Source: DATCHW01 sp963806045
GTDB lineage: Bacteria > Bacteroidota > Ignavibacteria > Tepidaquicellales > Tepidaquicellaceae
Assembly (NCBI GenBank): GCA_963806045.1
Contig: CAWDWP010000007.1
Coordinates: forward strand, 225,341 to 289,340
DNA: 64,000 bases
Direction of reading: 5' to 3'
The notes beneath the pieces are model-generated. The model saw only the letters and a list, made by a program, of their open reading frames with translations. It had not been told where the DNA came from and searched no databases. The translations under genes were made by a program, and so were the position numbers. The stretch's first letter is position 1. Each line of letters begins with the position of its first letter. Below, in pieces: positions 1 through 8,870 of the stretch.

Positions 1-1263
1 GGTGAAGTTAAGAAACAGGATGACAAATCGAAAGATTTTCAGTTTTTCTTTGGCCCTGATTTTAAAATGGAAGACCAGCCAATTCATGGAATGGGTTCTG
101 GAGTAATCATAAGTAATGATGGATATATAATGACAAATAATCACGTTGTAGCTGAAGCATCAGATAAAGGAATTAAAGTAGTTCTCACTGATAAACGAGA
201 ATTTACTGCAAAATTAATTGGTAAAGATCCAGTTTCTGATATTGCAGTAATAAAAATCGATGCAGATAATCTTACAGTTGCATCACTTGGAAATTCTGAT
301 CAGGTTCAGGTAGGAGAATGGGTTCTGGCGATAGGAAATCCTTTAGGATTAAACAACACAGTTACCTCGGGAATTGTATCAGCAATAGGAAGAAACATTC
401 CCGTTTCAGGTGACAGTTATTCAATAAATAACTTCATACAAACTGATGCTGTTATTAATCCCGGGAATAGCGGCGGAGCATTAGTTGATATGAACGGATC
501 TGTAATTGGAATAAATGCAGCAATAAAAACAACAAACGGATATTATCAGGGGTATGGATTTGCAATCCCTATTAATATGGCAAAAGATGTAGCATCTGAA
601 CTTATAAAGAGCGGAAAAATCGAAAGAGGATATATAGGAGTATCAATAAAAGATATTGATAGCAAGGAAGCAAAAGGTTTAGGCCTTGATAAAGCAAAAG
701 GAGTCCTTGTTCAAAATGTATTAAAAGGTGGTGCCGGAGATGACGCGGGATTGAAAACCGGGGATGTTATTCTTTCTGTCGATGGAAAAGAAGTTGATGC
801 TGCAAATCAGCTGCAAACTGTAATAGGTTCAAAAAAACCGGGTGAAGAAGTATCGCTTTCTGTTTTCCGTGATGGTAAATCATTTAATCAGAAAGTAGTC
901 TTAAAACCCAGATCGGAATCTAACAATTTGAGCGAAAATCAAGAACCACCAAAAGAAGGCTCAAAAGATACTAAAACCAAATCTTTTGAAAACCTTGGAT
1001 TTTCTGTTAGTAGTCTTCCTGGAACGGCTAAAAAAGAACTCGATATCGATAAAGGAGTTTATGTGACAAACGTAAATAATTATTCTGAGGCTTTCAACAG
1101 GGGTTTACGTCCTGGAATGATTATTCTTGAAGCAGATAAAGCATCTATAGACAATATTGAACAATTGTCAGATATTGTGAATAAAAAATCTAAAGGTGAT
1201 ATTATTGTTTTGAAAGTTATACTTCAGAACAAAGATATCCGATTAATTGCTATTGAAGTTTGA
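1..1263 (+). CDS. HtrA/DegP-family periplasmic serine protease (5' truncated by window edge)
   Basis: The reading frame is open from base 1, so the true start and signal peptide lie upstream and the Met at 67 is internal. Numbering from that Met, the trypsin-like triad is visible: His26 in TNNHVV, Asp58 in DPVSDIAVI and Ser135 in NPGNSGGAL. Two PDZ domains follow, at about residues 190-285 and 305-398, which is the DegP/DegQ-type layout. The family degrades or chaperones misfolded proteins in the periplasm. The gene ends at a strong hairpin terminator, so it is the last gene of its transcript. The protease assignment is secure. The choice between degP, degQ and degS cannot be made from this fragment, although two PDZ domains argue against DegS. 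Confidence 0.93.
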   Translation, partial: GEVKKQDDKSKDFQFFFGPDFKMEDQPIHGMGSGVIISNDGYIMTNNHVVAEASDKGIKVVLTDKREFTAKLIGKDPVSDIAVIKIDADNLTVASLGNSDQVQVGEWVLAIGNPLGLNNTVTSGIVSAIGRNIPVSGDSYSINNFIQTDAVINPGNSGGALVDMNGSVIGINAAIKTTNGYYQGYGFAIPINMAKDVASELIKSGKIERGYIGVSIKDIDSKEAKGLGLDKAKGVLVQNVLKGGAGDDAGLKTGDVILSVDGKEVDAANQLQTVIGSKKPGEEVSLSVFRDGKSFNQKVVLKPRSESNNLSENQEPPKEGSKDTKTKSFENLGFSVSSLPGTAKKELDIDKGVYVTNVNNYSEAFNRGLRPGMIILEADKASIDNIEQLSDIVNKKSKGDIIVLKVILQNKDIRLIAIEV

Positions 1264-1273
1264 TTAATCCAAA

Positions 1274-1310
1274 AATTCATCTTCCCGGTAACATACCGGG
1301 AAGATGAATT
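1274..1310 (+). terminator. Intrinsic terminator after the HtrA gene
   Basis: A perfect 17-bp stem (1274-1290 with 1294-1310) encloses a 3-nt loop (ACA). Its core is CTTCCCGGTA/TACCGGGAAG and a short T-rich stretch follows. It begins 10 bases after the HtrA stop codon. Confidence 0.8.
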
Positions 1311-1352
1311 TATTGCTTGATATATTGATTTAAATGTATTAAATTAATCTTG

Positions 1353-1748
1353 ATGACTAAAATATTACTAAATATAGTGTTTATTTTGATGTTTCTTTTT
1401 GTTGGCTTGAATATATATGCCGGCAATAATAAACCTCTTCATAAAATTCAAGGTGATGGTAACGGGAAAGTCAATGGTCCAAGCGATGATTATAAACTTT
1501 TTCAGAATTATCCAAATCCTTTCAATCCTGTAACAAAATTGAGTTATCAAATAAATCAGGAAGGTTTTGTTACTCTCAAAATCTACAATTTAGTAGGTCA
1601 GGTCATCAGAGTTATGGTGAACGAATACCAGAAACCCGGTACATACGAATTAGAATTCGATGCCGGCGATCTTTCTACAGGTGTTTATCTGTATAAACTC
1701 CAGATAAATGATTTTACATCTGTAAAAAGAATGACTCTCATTAGGTGA
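1353..1748 (+). CDS. Small secreted protein consisting almost only of a type IX-style sorting domain
   Basis: About 131 residues. A signal peptide (hydrophobic core near residues 4-22, ending in IYAG) is followed by about 30 polar residues with no recognisable fold, then a complete C-terminal sorting domain starting at NYPNPFNPVT and running through the usual GxYxxxFxxxxLxxGVYxYKL pattern to the end. This domain directs proteins through the type IX secretion system to the surface in Bacteroidota relatives. No cargo domain is present. A TTG lies in frame just upstream at 1350; the ATG at 1353 was preferred. It may be a real small surface protein or the stub of a larger one. Confidence 0.75.
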   Translation: MTKILLNIVFILMFLFVGLNIYAGNNKPLHKIQGDGNGKVNGPSDDYKLFQNYPNPFNPVTKLSYQINQEGFVTLKIYNLVGQVIRVMVNEYQKPGTYELEFDAGDLSTGVYLYKLQINDFTSVKRMTLIR

Positions 1749-1795
1749 TAGTAGTTTTACCTGCTTCACAATTTTTAAATTAATTAAAAAAATAA

Positions 1796-2713
1796 ATGAT
1801 AAAGAATCATATTATTTTAGTTGTATCCACTTTTATTTTTCTGATTAATTCCACTTTATCCCTGGCGCAAGATGATAAACCCGTTATTTTTGATGATTTC
1901 ACTAAAAAAGATTTAAGCGGATGGATATCAGGTGGATCATTAGAAATTAAATATTCCCATTCGGAAGATAATGCAGAGAATGGGTATGGTGTATTATATA
2001 CTAAAACAATAATCAAACCCGGAAATTTCATAGGTAAACTTATCAAATATAAATCAGTATTATTTGGTGTAGGAAACTATATTAATCTAATGTTGAAGGG
2101 TATTAATAATGATGTAAATGTAAAATTTGCGATAATGTATGATATTGATAACAATGGAACATATAATGATGATAAAGATATACTTCTTGAATCAAAACCG
2201 ATATCTTTGAATTTTGATGACTGGAAACAGGTGAAAATAAAACTCGACGAAGAAAACTTTAAAATCATTTCAAAATTTAATGATAATTTCTCGGTTGCTG
2301 AATCCGAAGCAATAGGTGTAATGTTTGAAATTGAAGCGGGCAAAAATTTTAAAGAATCTAAATTTGAATCCGGATTAGCTTTAATATCGGAAATATTTAA
2401 TAAAGAAAATTTTATTAGTAAACAGGATTTAACCACAGAAAAAGATAAAAAGTCTTATTTTGACGCTAAGAATTATCCAAATCCATTTAATCCATCAACA
2501 ACAATCAGCTATTCTTTGCCTAACTCAGGATATATAAAACTAACCGTATATGACAGGATTGGGAGAGAAGTTAAAGTGCTTGTAGATGAAAATAAACAAC
2601 AGGGTACATATTCAGTTGAATTTAATGCATCGAATCTCCCTAGTGGTATTTATTTTTATAGAATAAAAACAGCCGAAAAAACTGAAGTGAGAAAAATGAT
2701 TTTAGCGAAATAG
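1796..2713 (+). CDS. Secreted protein of unknown function with C-terminal sorting domain
   Basis: 305 residues. The signal peptide spans about residues 1-25 (ending LSLAQ). Residues 26-220 are a hydrophilic region predicted to be mostly beta and resembling a carbohydrate-binding or jelly-roll surface domain, including an Asp/Asn-rich segment (DIDNNGTYNDDKD) that looks like a calcium-binding loop. I recognise no catalytic motif. The last 80 residues form a full sorting domain (NYPNPFNPSTTISY ... GIYFYRI ... MILAK). It follows the sorting-domain-only gene by 47 bases on the same strand, so the two may be co-transcribed. Function unknown; surface or extracellular location is inferred from both targeting signals. 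Confidence 0.8.
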   Translation: MIKNHIILVVSTFIFLINSTLSLAQDDKPVIFDDFTKKDLSGWISGGSLEIKYSHSEDNAENGYGVLYTKTIIKPGNFIGKLIKYKSVLFGVGNYINLMLKGINNDVNVKFAIMYDIDNNGTYNDDKDILLESKPISLNFDDWKQVKIKLDEENFKIISKFNDNFSVAESEAIGVMFEIEAGKNFKESKFESGLALISEIFNKENFISKQDLTTEKDKKSYFDAKNYPNPFNPSTTISYSLPNSGYIKLTVYDRIGREVKVLVDENKQQGTYSVEFNASNLPSGIYFYRIKTAEKTEVRKMILAK

Positions 2714-2729
2714 AAATATTATGATTTGG

Positions 2730-2767
2730 AAAAGAGCCTTTTGATGAATTTATCAAAAGGCTCTTTT
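2730..2767. terminator. Bidirectional hairpin terminator between convergent genes
   Basis: A 16-bp perfect stem (2730-2745 with 2752-2767) has a 6-nt loop. The stem begins AAAA and ends TTTT, so it can act on both strands. It separates the plus-strand secreted-protein gene from the minus-strand thioesterase gene. Confidence 0.8.
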
Positions 2768-2788
2768 TATTGCAGCAATTAAAATTAT

Positions 2789-3235
2789 TTAACGAATTAT
2801 ATTCAAATTAATTTCAAAGGCTTTAATTTCTTCAATAAATTTTTCCGGAAGAGGTTCAGATTGATTTGTTTTCGGATTTAAATTGACGCACACTCCCCTA
2901 CCCTCACAAATCACCTCTTTTGTATTTTCATTTACAATCATCTGCAAAAATTCAAAACTTGATCTTTTAATCCATGAAATTCTGGTATAAATTGTTAAAG
3001 TATCATCAACAAATGCAAATGATTTATAATCCAATGAATTATGAACAACTACTGCTTTTAATCCGTCATCAAACATTCCATTCTTTAGTAACCTATAACC
3101 AAAGTTTCTCCTGTATTCAATTCTTCCGACTTCTAAATATTCAAGATACACAGCATTATGAACTATGCTTTGCGAATCTATATCGAACGTTCTAACCCTG
3201 ATTGATGTTTTATGATTAAATTCCTTTATGTCCAT
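2789..3235 (-). CDS. Acyl-CoA thioesterase, 4-hydroxybenzoyl-CoA thioesterase/YbgC-like hotdog family
   Basis: 148 residues, the normal length for a single hotdog domain. The N-terminal motif TFDIDSQSIVHNAVYLEYLE matches the family pattern in which an Asp near residue 18 is catalytic and the following helix carries the conserved Asn-x-x-x-Tyr-x-x-x-x-E. The later V..N....VICEG.GVCVNLNP strand matches the second half of the fold. Family members hydrolyse acyl-CoA thioesters in the cytoplasm. The gene stands alone, divergent from the cpgS-like GTPase across 133 bp and convergent with the secreted-protein gene. The substrate cannot be told from sequence. Confidence 0.8.
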   Translation of the reverse strand: MDIKEFNHKTSIRVRTFDIDSQSIVHNAVYLEYLEVGRIEYRRNFGYRLLKNGMFDDGLKAVVVHNSLDYKSFAFVDDTLTIYTRISWIKRSSFEFLQMIVNENTKEVICEGRGVCVNLNPKTNQSEPLPEKFIEEIKAFEINLNIIR

Positions 3236-3368
3236 AATATAATTTTATATTAAAATAGTAAAATAAATGTAAATGATATATTCATATAAAGATACTAAGT
3301 ATACCATTAAATATTAATTTTAAAAGAGTTATATTAATAAGTTTTATTAAAATAAATTCAATTCAGGT

Positions 3369-4703
3369 ATGAACAAAATCAAAGTTATTATAATGGGTGC
3401 CGCAGGCAGAGATTTCCATAATTTCAACGTCGTTTACAGGAATAACCCCCTGTACGATATAGTTGCTTTTACTGCAACACAAATTCCTTATATAGACGAT
3501 CGTAAATATCCCGCTGCACTTTGCGGAAAATTATATCCAAAAGGAATTCCAATTTTCCCGGAATCAGAACTATTACATTTAATTAAAAAACATAAAATTA
3601 ATGAAGTTGTTTTCTCTTATTCGGATTGCCCGTTCAACTATGTCATGACCAAAGGTGCAGAAGTAAATGCTGCAGGTGCTGCATTTAAAATGCTCGGTGG
3701 CGAAGAAACTATGGTTAAATCTTCAAAACCTGTTATTGCCGTTGTAGCAAACAGAACAGGTTCAGGAAAAAGTCAGACATCAAGAAAAGTAATAGAAATT
3801 TTAATGTCTTTAGGTAAAAAAGCTGTTGCTGTCAGACACCCAATGCCGTATGGAGATTTAGTAAAGCAAAAAGTTCAAAGATTTGCAACAATTGCCGATC
3901 TTAAAAAACATAAATGCACCATTGAAGAAATGGAAGAATATGAACCTCATGTTTCCAGAGGAAATATAATTTATGCTGGAGTTGATTATGAAGCTATATT
4001 AAGACAAGCAGAGAAGGAAGCGGATGTTGTGGTATGGGATGGTGGAAATAATGATTTACCGTTCTATAAATCTGATTTAATAATAACTGTTACTGATCCT
4101 CATCGGCCGGGACATGAATTAACTTACTATCCGGGATTAACAAATTTAATACTTGCAAATGTCGTTGTATTAAATAAGATAGATTCAGCTGCTCCTGAGA
4201 ATATCGAAATCGTACGAAAAAATATAATGAAATTTAACCCTACAGCAACAATTATTGAAGCCGCTTCACCAATTTCACTCGATAATCCGGAAGATATGAA
4301 ATATATTAAAGGAAAAAGAGTATTAGTAGTAGAAGATGGTCCAACATTAACTCACGGTGAAATGAAATTTGGTGCTGGAATAATTGCCGCACAAAAATAT
4401 GGTGCGAAAGAAATTGTCGACCCAAGAAAATATGCAGTTAAATCAATCGATGAAACTTATATAAAATATCCGAATATAGGTACATTACTCCCGGCGATGG
4501 GTTACGGACCTCAACAAATCAAGGATTTAGAGACTACTATAAACAGGGTTCCTTGTGATGCAGTTTTAATTGGTACACCAATCGATTTAAGAAGATTGGT
4601 AAAGATTAAGAAACCGGCTCCCCGTGTTGTATATAATTTACAGGAAATTGGTAAACCGGACCTATATGATATTATTTCGAAAATGTTTAAAAAAAAGAAA
4701 TAG
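3369..4703 (+). CDS. Cyclic 2,3-diphosphoglycerate synthetase-like P-loop protein
   Basis: 444 residues. An N-terminal Rossmann-like segment (KVIIMGAAGRDFHNFN) is followed by a P-loop (NRTGSGKS, residues 128-135) and a G4-like NKID motif. Downstream are the family features WDGGNNDLPF, DPHRPGHELTYYPG and GPTLTHGEM. This composition matches the bacterial homologues of archaeal cyclic 2,3-diphosphoglycerate synthetase, which makes the thermoprotectant cDPG in methanogens. In bacteria the homologues are of uncertain function, so the product may only be a related GTPase or ligase. It is monocistronic and ends at a clear hairpin. Confidence 0.8.
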   Translation: MNKIKVIIMGAAGRDFHNFNVVYRNNPLYDIVAFTATQIPYIDDRKYPAALCGKLYPKGIPIFPESELLHLIKKHKINEVVFSYSDCPFNYVMTKGAEVNAAGAAFKMLGGEETMVKSSKPVIAVVANRTGSGKSQTSRKVIEILMSLGKKAVAVRHPMPYGDLVKQKVQRFATIADLKKHKCTIEEMEEYEPHVSRGNIIYAGVDYEAILRQAEKEADVVVWDGGNNDLPFYKSDLIITVTDPHRPGHELTYYPGLTNLILANVVVLNKIDSAAPENIEIVRKNIMKFNPTATIIEAASPISLDNPEDMKYIKGKRVLVVEDGPTLTHGEMKFGAGIIAAQKYGAKEIVDPRKYAVKSIDETYIKYPNIGTLLPAMGYGPQQIKDLETTINRVPCDAVLIGTPIDLRRLVKIKKPAPRVVYNLQEIGKPDLYDIISKMFKKKK

Positions 4704-4721
4704 AATATTCTGGAATCAAAT

Positions 4722-4754
4722 AAAAAAGGCTGATTTAAACAATCAGCCTTTTTT
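4722..4754. terminator. Bidirectional terminator between the cpgS-like gene and valS
   Basis: A 14-bp stem (4722-4735 with 4741-4754) has a 5-nt loop. The arms begin AAAAAAGGCTG and end CAGCCTTTTTT, giving a U tract on either strand. It ends both the plus-strand cpgS-like gene and the long minus-strand valS unit. Confidence 0.85.
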
Positions 4755-4774
4755 ATATTAATAAATTATTTACT

Positions 4775-7408
4775 TTACATCATTTTTTTTAACTTCGAGT
4801 ATTTTTCTTCTGCTTCTTTAAGTTTTTGATTTTCTTTATCTATGACTTCCAGGGATGCTTTTTCAAGAAAATTTTTATTCTCTAATCTCTTTTTCAACCC
4901 GAAAATAAAATTTTCCAAACTTACGATTTCCTTATTATATTTCACAGAATCGAACTCATTTTTCAGTTTTGGTTTTTCATTTTTAAACTCGAATTTTACT
5001 GAAAAATATTCACCATTTGTTCCCCGGGAATCTGATTCCTTGTGTTGAATAATCACATCCCCGGAATTGTTCAATAATAATTTTAATGGGTTGATTAAAA
5101 ATTCGACGTTTTCATCTAAAGATGAATTCAAAGGTCTGATAATGATATCATATTCATATTTGTTAATTTCAATATAATTTGCACGTTCATTTCTTGAAGT
5201 TGTAACTAAATCTTTGAATATATCAAATAGTTTCTCTGTTTCGGAATTAATTTTGATGTTATTTAATTGAGGGAAATCTACCTTTGATATTGACTCCAAT
5301 TCTTTATTGCTATTTACCATATGCCATAATTCTTCCGTAACAAATGGAATAACCGGGTGAAGTAGTTTCAGAACTTCTTCAAATATATTCATCGCCCTTT
5401 TTACAATTGTTTTAGCTGAATTAGGATAAGCAGAAATTCTAACTTTCGTAAGTTCAATATACCAATCACAAAAATCACTCCAGACAAAGTTGTATAAAGA
5501 TTTTGTATAATCGTTTAACCGGTAAGAGTCTAAATAATATTCAATCTCCTTAATTGTATTATTATATCTGCTATCAATCCATTTTTCAATGAACTGAATT
5601 TCCGGCTCATCGCTTCCAAACTCATCAGAGGAATTTACTTTTGCCTGACTCATCAAAAGAAATCTTCCGGCATTCCAAAGTTTTGTAACAAAATTTCTAC
5701 CAATTTCGGTATTCTTTTCATCAAACAAAACATCACTTCCCAAGGGAGCAAGATAAACAATTGTAAATCTTAATGCATCTGTCCCGTATTTTTCTATCAT
5801 CTGGAGTGGATCAGGTGAATTTCCCAGGGATTTTGACATTTTCCTGCCTTTTCCATCACGGACAGTTGAGTGGAAGTAAACATCTTTAAAAGGAATATCT
5901 TTCATATATTCCAATCCTGCAATTATCATTCTTGCAACCCATAAAAATATTATTTCCGGAGCCGTGGAAAGAAAATCTGTTGGGTAATAGTATTTTAAAT
6001 CTAAATTATTATCATCTTTTTTACTATTATCCCATCCAAAGACACTAAATGGCCATAACCAGGAAGAAAACCAGGTATCGAGTACATCTTCATCTTGTTT
6101 CCAGTTTTCAATATCTTCGGGAGGAATCGTTTCACAATAGATTTCTCCGGTTTCTTTATGATACCATATAGGAATTTGATGTCCCCACCATAGTTGTCTT
6201 GATATGCACCAGTCTCTTACATCATCTAACCAGTGAAAATACGTTTTTGTCCATCTGTCAGGGTGAAATTTGATTTTCCCATCTTTAACAACTTCGATTG
6301 CAGGCTTTGATAATTTTTTCATTGAAACAAACCATTGATCAGAAAGGAAAGGTTCAATTGTTGCACCCGAACGTTCGGATATAGAAATATTATGAATGTA
6401 ATCTTCCTCTTTACTGAAAAAGCCTTTTTCTTTTAATTGAATTAAAATATTTTTCCTTGCATCATTTATTGTTTGTCCTTTAAATTCCAGACCATTTTCA
6501 TTTATTTTACCTTCTTGAGTAAAGATGTTAATCGATTCTAAGTTGTGTCTTTTCCCTACTTCGAAATCATTTATATCATGGGCAGGTGTAATTTTTAACG
6601 CTCCGGTTCCAAATTCAATATCCACATAGCTGTCGAAAATTACCGGTATTTCTTTGTTAACTATCGGCAGTATTACTTTTTTTCCTTTTAAATATTTATA
6701 TCTTTCATCAGAAGGATTAACTGCAACTGCTGTATCTCCTAGCATTGTCTCAGGCCGTGTAGTAGCTATAATTACCACATTGTTTTCTCCGGATACCGGA
6801 TATCTTAAGTAATAAAGTTTATCTTTTTTTTCAATGTAACTTATTTCATCATCACTAAGTGCAGTCTGAGATATATTATCCCAATTCACAATTCGTTTTC
6901 CTTTGTAGATGTATCCTTTCTTGTATAAATCAACAAAGACTTCCTTTACTGCCTTCGATAGTCCTTCATCAAGTGTGAATCGCTCTCTTGACCAGTCAAC
7001 AGAATAACCTAGCGTCTTTAACTGCTTAAATATAATACCACCGTATTTTTCTTTCCATTCCCATACTTTTTTAACAAATTCTTCTCTTCCAAGTTTATGC
7101 TTTGTTATTCCTTCTTTTTTTAATTCTTGTTCTACTTTTATCTGAGTTGCAATCCCTGCGTGATCCATTCCCGGAACCCAGCAAACTTCATAACCTGACA
7201 TCCTTTTCCATCTGCAATAAATATCCTGTATTGTGAGGTTTAAAACGTGCCCGATATGTAACATTCCTGTCACATTAGGAGGAGGTATAACAACAGAAAA
7301 TTTCTTTTTATCTTTTTGAACTACCGATTTATAGACTCCATTTGATTCCCAATTATTTCTCCATTTTTCTTCTATGATGGCGGATTCGTACTTATTTGAT
7401 ATTGACAT
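4775..7408 (-). CDS. valS: Valyl-tRNA synthetase
   Basis: 877 residues, the usual size for bacterial ValRS. This class I synthetase attaches valine to tRNA-Val. The HIGH signature is present as PNVTGMLHIGHVLN near residue 45, and the KMSKS signature as GRKMSKSLGNSPDP around residue 525. An editing (CP1) domain containing TTRPETMLGDTAVAVNP lies between them. The C-terminus ends in the charged coiled coil typical of ValRS. It is the last gene of a compact minus-strand unit, starts 4 bases after the ParA gene and ends before a strong terminator. A tRNA-Val lies in the same unit upstream. Confidence 0.97.
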   Translation of the reverse strand: MSISNKYESAIIEEKWRNNWESNGVYKSVVQKDKKKFSVVIPPPNVTGMLHIGHVLNLTIQDIYCRWKRMSGYEVCWVPGMDHAGIATQIKVEQELKKEGITKHKLGREEFVKKVWEWKEKYGGIIFKQLKTLGYSVDWSRERFTLDEGLSKAVKEVFVDLYKKGYIYKGKRIVNWDNISQTALSDDEISYIEKKDKLYYLRYPVSGENNVVIIATTRPETMLGDTAVAVNPSDERYKYLKGKKVILPIVNKEIPVIFDSYVDIEFGTGALKITPAHDINDFEVGKRHNLESINIFTQEGKINENGLEFKGQTINDARKNILIQLKEKGFFSKEEDYIHNISISERSGATIEPFLSDQWFVSMKKLSKPAIEVVKDGKIKFHPDRWTKTYFHWLDDVRDWCISRQLWWGHQIPIWYHKETGEIYCETIPPEDIENWKQDEDVLDTWFSSWLWPFSVFGWDNSKKDDNNLDLKYYYPTDFLSTAPEIIFLWVARMIIAGLEYMKDIPFKDVYFHSTVRDGKGRKMSKSLGNSPDPLQMIEKYGTDALRFTIVYLAPLGSDVLFDEKNTEIGRNFVTKLWNAGRFLLMSQAKVNSSDEFGSDEPEIQFIEKWIDSRYNNTIKEIEYYLDSYRLNDYTKSLYNFVWSDFCDWYIELTKVRISAYPNSAKTIVKRAMNIFEEVLKLLHPVIPFVTEELWHMVNSNKELESISKVDFPQLNNIKINSETEKLFDIFKDLVTTSRNERANYIEINKYEYDIIIRPLNSSLDENVEFLINPLKLLLNNSGDVIIQHKESDSRGTNGEYFSVKFEFKNEKPKLKNEFDSVKYNKEIVSLENFIFGLKKRLENKNFLEKASLEVIDKENQKLKEAEEKYSKLKKMM

Positions 7409-7412
7409 TCAA

Positions 7413-8186
7413 CTATAGATTATTTTGATTTTTTTGAATTATTTCAACGGCTAATTCTAAATATGCTGTTGCACCTAATGAGTTTATTTTATATAAACAT
7501 AATGGTTTTCCATAAAAAGTTGCTTCGTTCAGTAAACTTGATGCAGGAATATTAGTCTGTAACATATGTTCTTTATATTTCAATTTTAATTCTCGTTCAG
7601 ATATTTCTGTTACTTTTAAATTTTTTTCATACATTGTCATAATTATTCCTTCAATACGAATTTCCGGATTAGATATATCTCTCATCAAAGTTATATACTG
7701 AAACAATTTATCAATTGCCTCAAGTGAAAGCTGTCCGCATTTAATTGGGATTAAAACCGAATCAGTAGCAGTCAATGCATTTGTTGTGATGCCTCTTAAA
7801 AAAGGTGGACAATCAATTATTATAAAATCATAATTATCCTTAATTTTCGATATGGAGTTACGTAAAATTACACGATTTTCAGATGACTTAGAAAATTTTT
7901 CATCCAGCTGTATAGAATTAATATTAGAAGGAATGAAGAAAAAGTTTGATAAATCCGTTTTATGAATTGCAAATTCAATTGATTTTGTTAGACTGAAAAT
8001 ATCTGAAATTCCTGCTTTAATATTATCCGGGTTAAAGCCTAATGCGATGCCTGCTGACCCAAACGGATCAACGTCTATAAGTAATGTCTTTTTTTCCATA
8101 ACAGCAAGAGATGCAGCTAAATTTACTGCTGTTGTAGTTTTACCTACGCCTCCTTTAGGAATACAAATCGAAATTACTTTACCCAT
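7413..8186 (-). CDS. ParA/Soj-family ATPase
   Basis: 257 residues. The deviant Walker A motif KGGVGKTT is at residues 11-18, the Walker A' DVDPFGSAGIALG follows, and the Walker B region is FIIIDCPPFL. This is a full-length ParA-type ATPase as used in chromosome or protein-cluster positioning. The start ATG overlaps the stop codon of the upstream FAH-family gene by one base (TAATG), indicating translational coupling. No parB-like gene or parS-like repeat is visible nearby, so it is an orphan ParA and could equally be a chromosomal Soj or a positioning ATPase for another cargo. Confidence 0.88.
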   Translation of the reverse strand: MGKVISICIPKGGVGKTTTAVNLAASLAVMEKKTLLIDVDPFGSAGIALGFNPDNIKAGISDIFSLTKSIEFAIHKTDLSNFFFIPSNINSIQLDEKFSKSSENRVILRNSISKIKDNYDFIIIDCPPFLRGITTNALTATDSVLIPIKCGQLSLEAIDKLFQYITLMRDISNPEIRIEGIIMTMYEKNLKVTEISERELKLKYKEHMLQTNIPASSLLNEATFYGKPLCLYKINSLGATAYLELAVEIIQKNQNNL

Positions 8187-8860
8187 TATAGTACCTTTAC
8201 AGACAATTTAAGTTTATTATCTAAAGTCGCAACAATTTTATCACCTGAGAAAGCTTTTCCAACCCCACGTGGTGTTCCGGTAAAAATTAAATCATATTTT
8301 TGAATCGAGAAAATACTTGAGATATATGATACTAACTTATATATATTATGTATCATTAAGCTCGTATTCGTATGTTGTTTTTTAATATTGTTTTGGAGCA
8401 AATTTAATTCAAATTTCATCGGACTTATTGTAGGGCTTTTTAAAAGAATATCGGAAACTGGTGCTGAGGATATGAATCCTTTTGAAATCGCCCACGGAGT
8501 TCCGTTTTTCTTTGAATTATCCTGAATATCTCTTAAAGTCATGTCTAAACCAACTGCATATCCTAAAATATATTTTTCTGATTCATTTTCGGGAATATTT
8601 CGACCATTCCGGGATATAACTATAACGAGTTCTACTTCATAATGCAAATTTTCTGAAATGTATTTATCAGAATATTTGGGAATTTCGACTACTCCCCCAT
8701 CATTTATTATCGATGAATTGGGTTTTATAAATATAACTGGAAGTTCAGAAATATTAGAACCATTCATTTCTTTGATATGATCAACATAATTTCTTCCAAC
8801 ACAGTATACATTATTAACCTTGATATATTTTTCTGTTTCGTGTATCCTTATTTTAGTCAT
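8186..8860 (-). CDS. Fumarylacetoacetate hydrolase-family protein
   Basis: 224 residues, matching the short YcgM/FAHD1-like branch. Visible family elements are VGRNYVDHIKEM near the N-terminus, FIKPNSSI, the metal-binding HYEVELVIVI (the two Glu ligands of the ExE pattern), GYAVGLDMTLRDIQ and the C-terminal DLIFTGTPRGVG. Members hydrolyse or decarboxylate acylpyruvate and oxaloacetate-type substrates with a divalent metal. The gene lies 10 bases after pyrC and is coupled to the ParA gene. A link to 4-hydroxyphenylpyruvate catabolism (a dioxygenase gene lies near 39 kb) is possible but unsupported by position, and the short form is usually not the tyrosine-pathway hydrolase. Confidence 0.88.
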   Translation of the reverse strand: MTKIRIHETEKYIKVNNVYCVGRNYVDHIKEMNGSNISELPVIFIKPNSSIINDGGVVEIPKYSDKYISENLHYEVELVIVISRNGRNIPENESEKYILGYAVGLDMTLRDIQDNSKKNGTPWAISKGFISSAPVSDILLKSPTISPMKFELNLLQNNIKKQHTNTSLMIHNIYKLVSYISSIFSIQKYDLIFTGTPRGVGKAFSGDKIVATLDNKLKLSVKVL

Positions 8861-8870
8861 TAAAATTTTT

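Noticed and set aside
2077..2436. A 119-codon minus-strand frame
   Set aside because: Shadow of the secreted protein with signal peptide and sorting domain on the plus strand.
7413..8186. Chromosome origin or partition locus
   Set aside because: A ParA-type ATPase is present, but there is no ParB, DnaA, GidA or parS-like motif around it.
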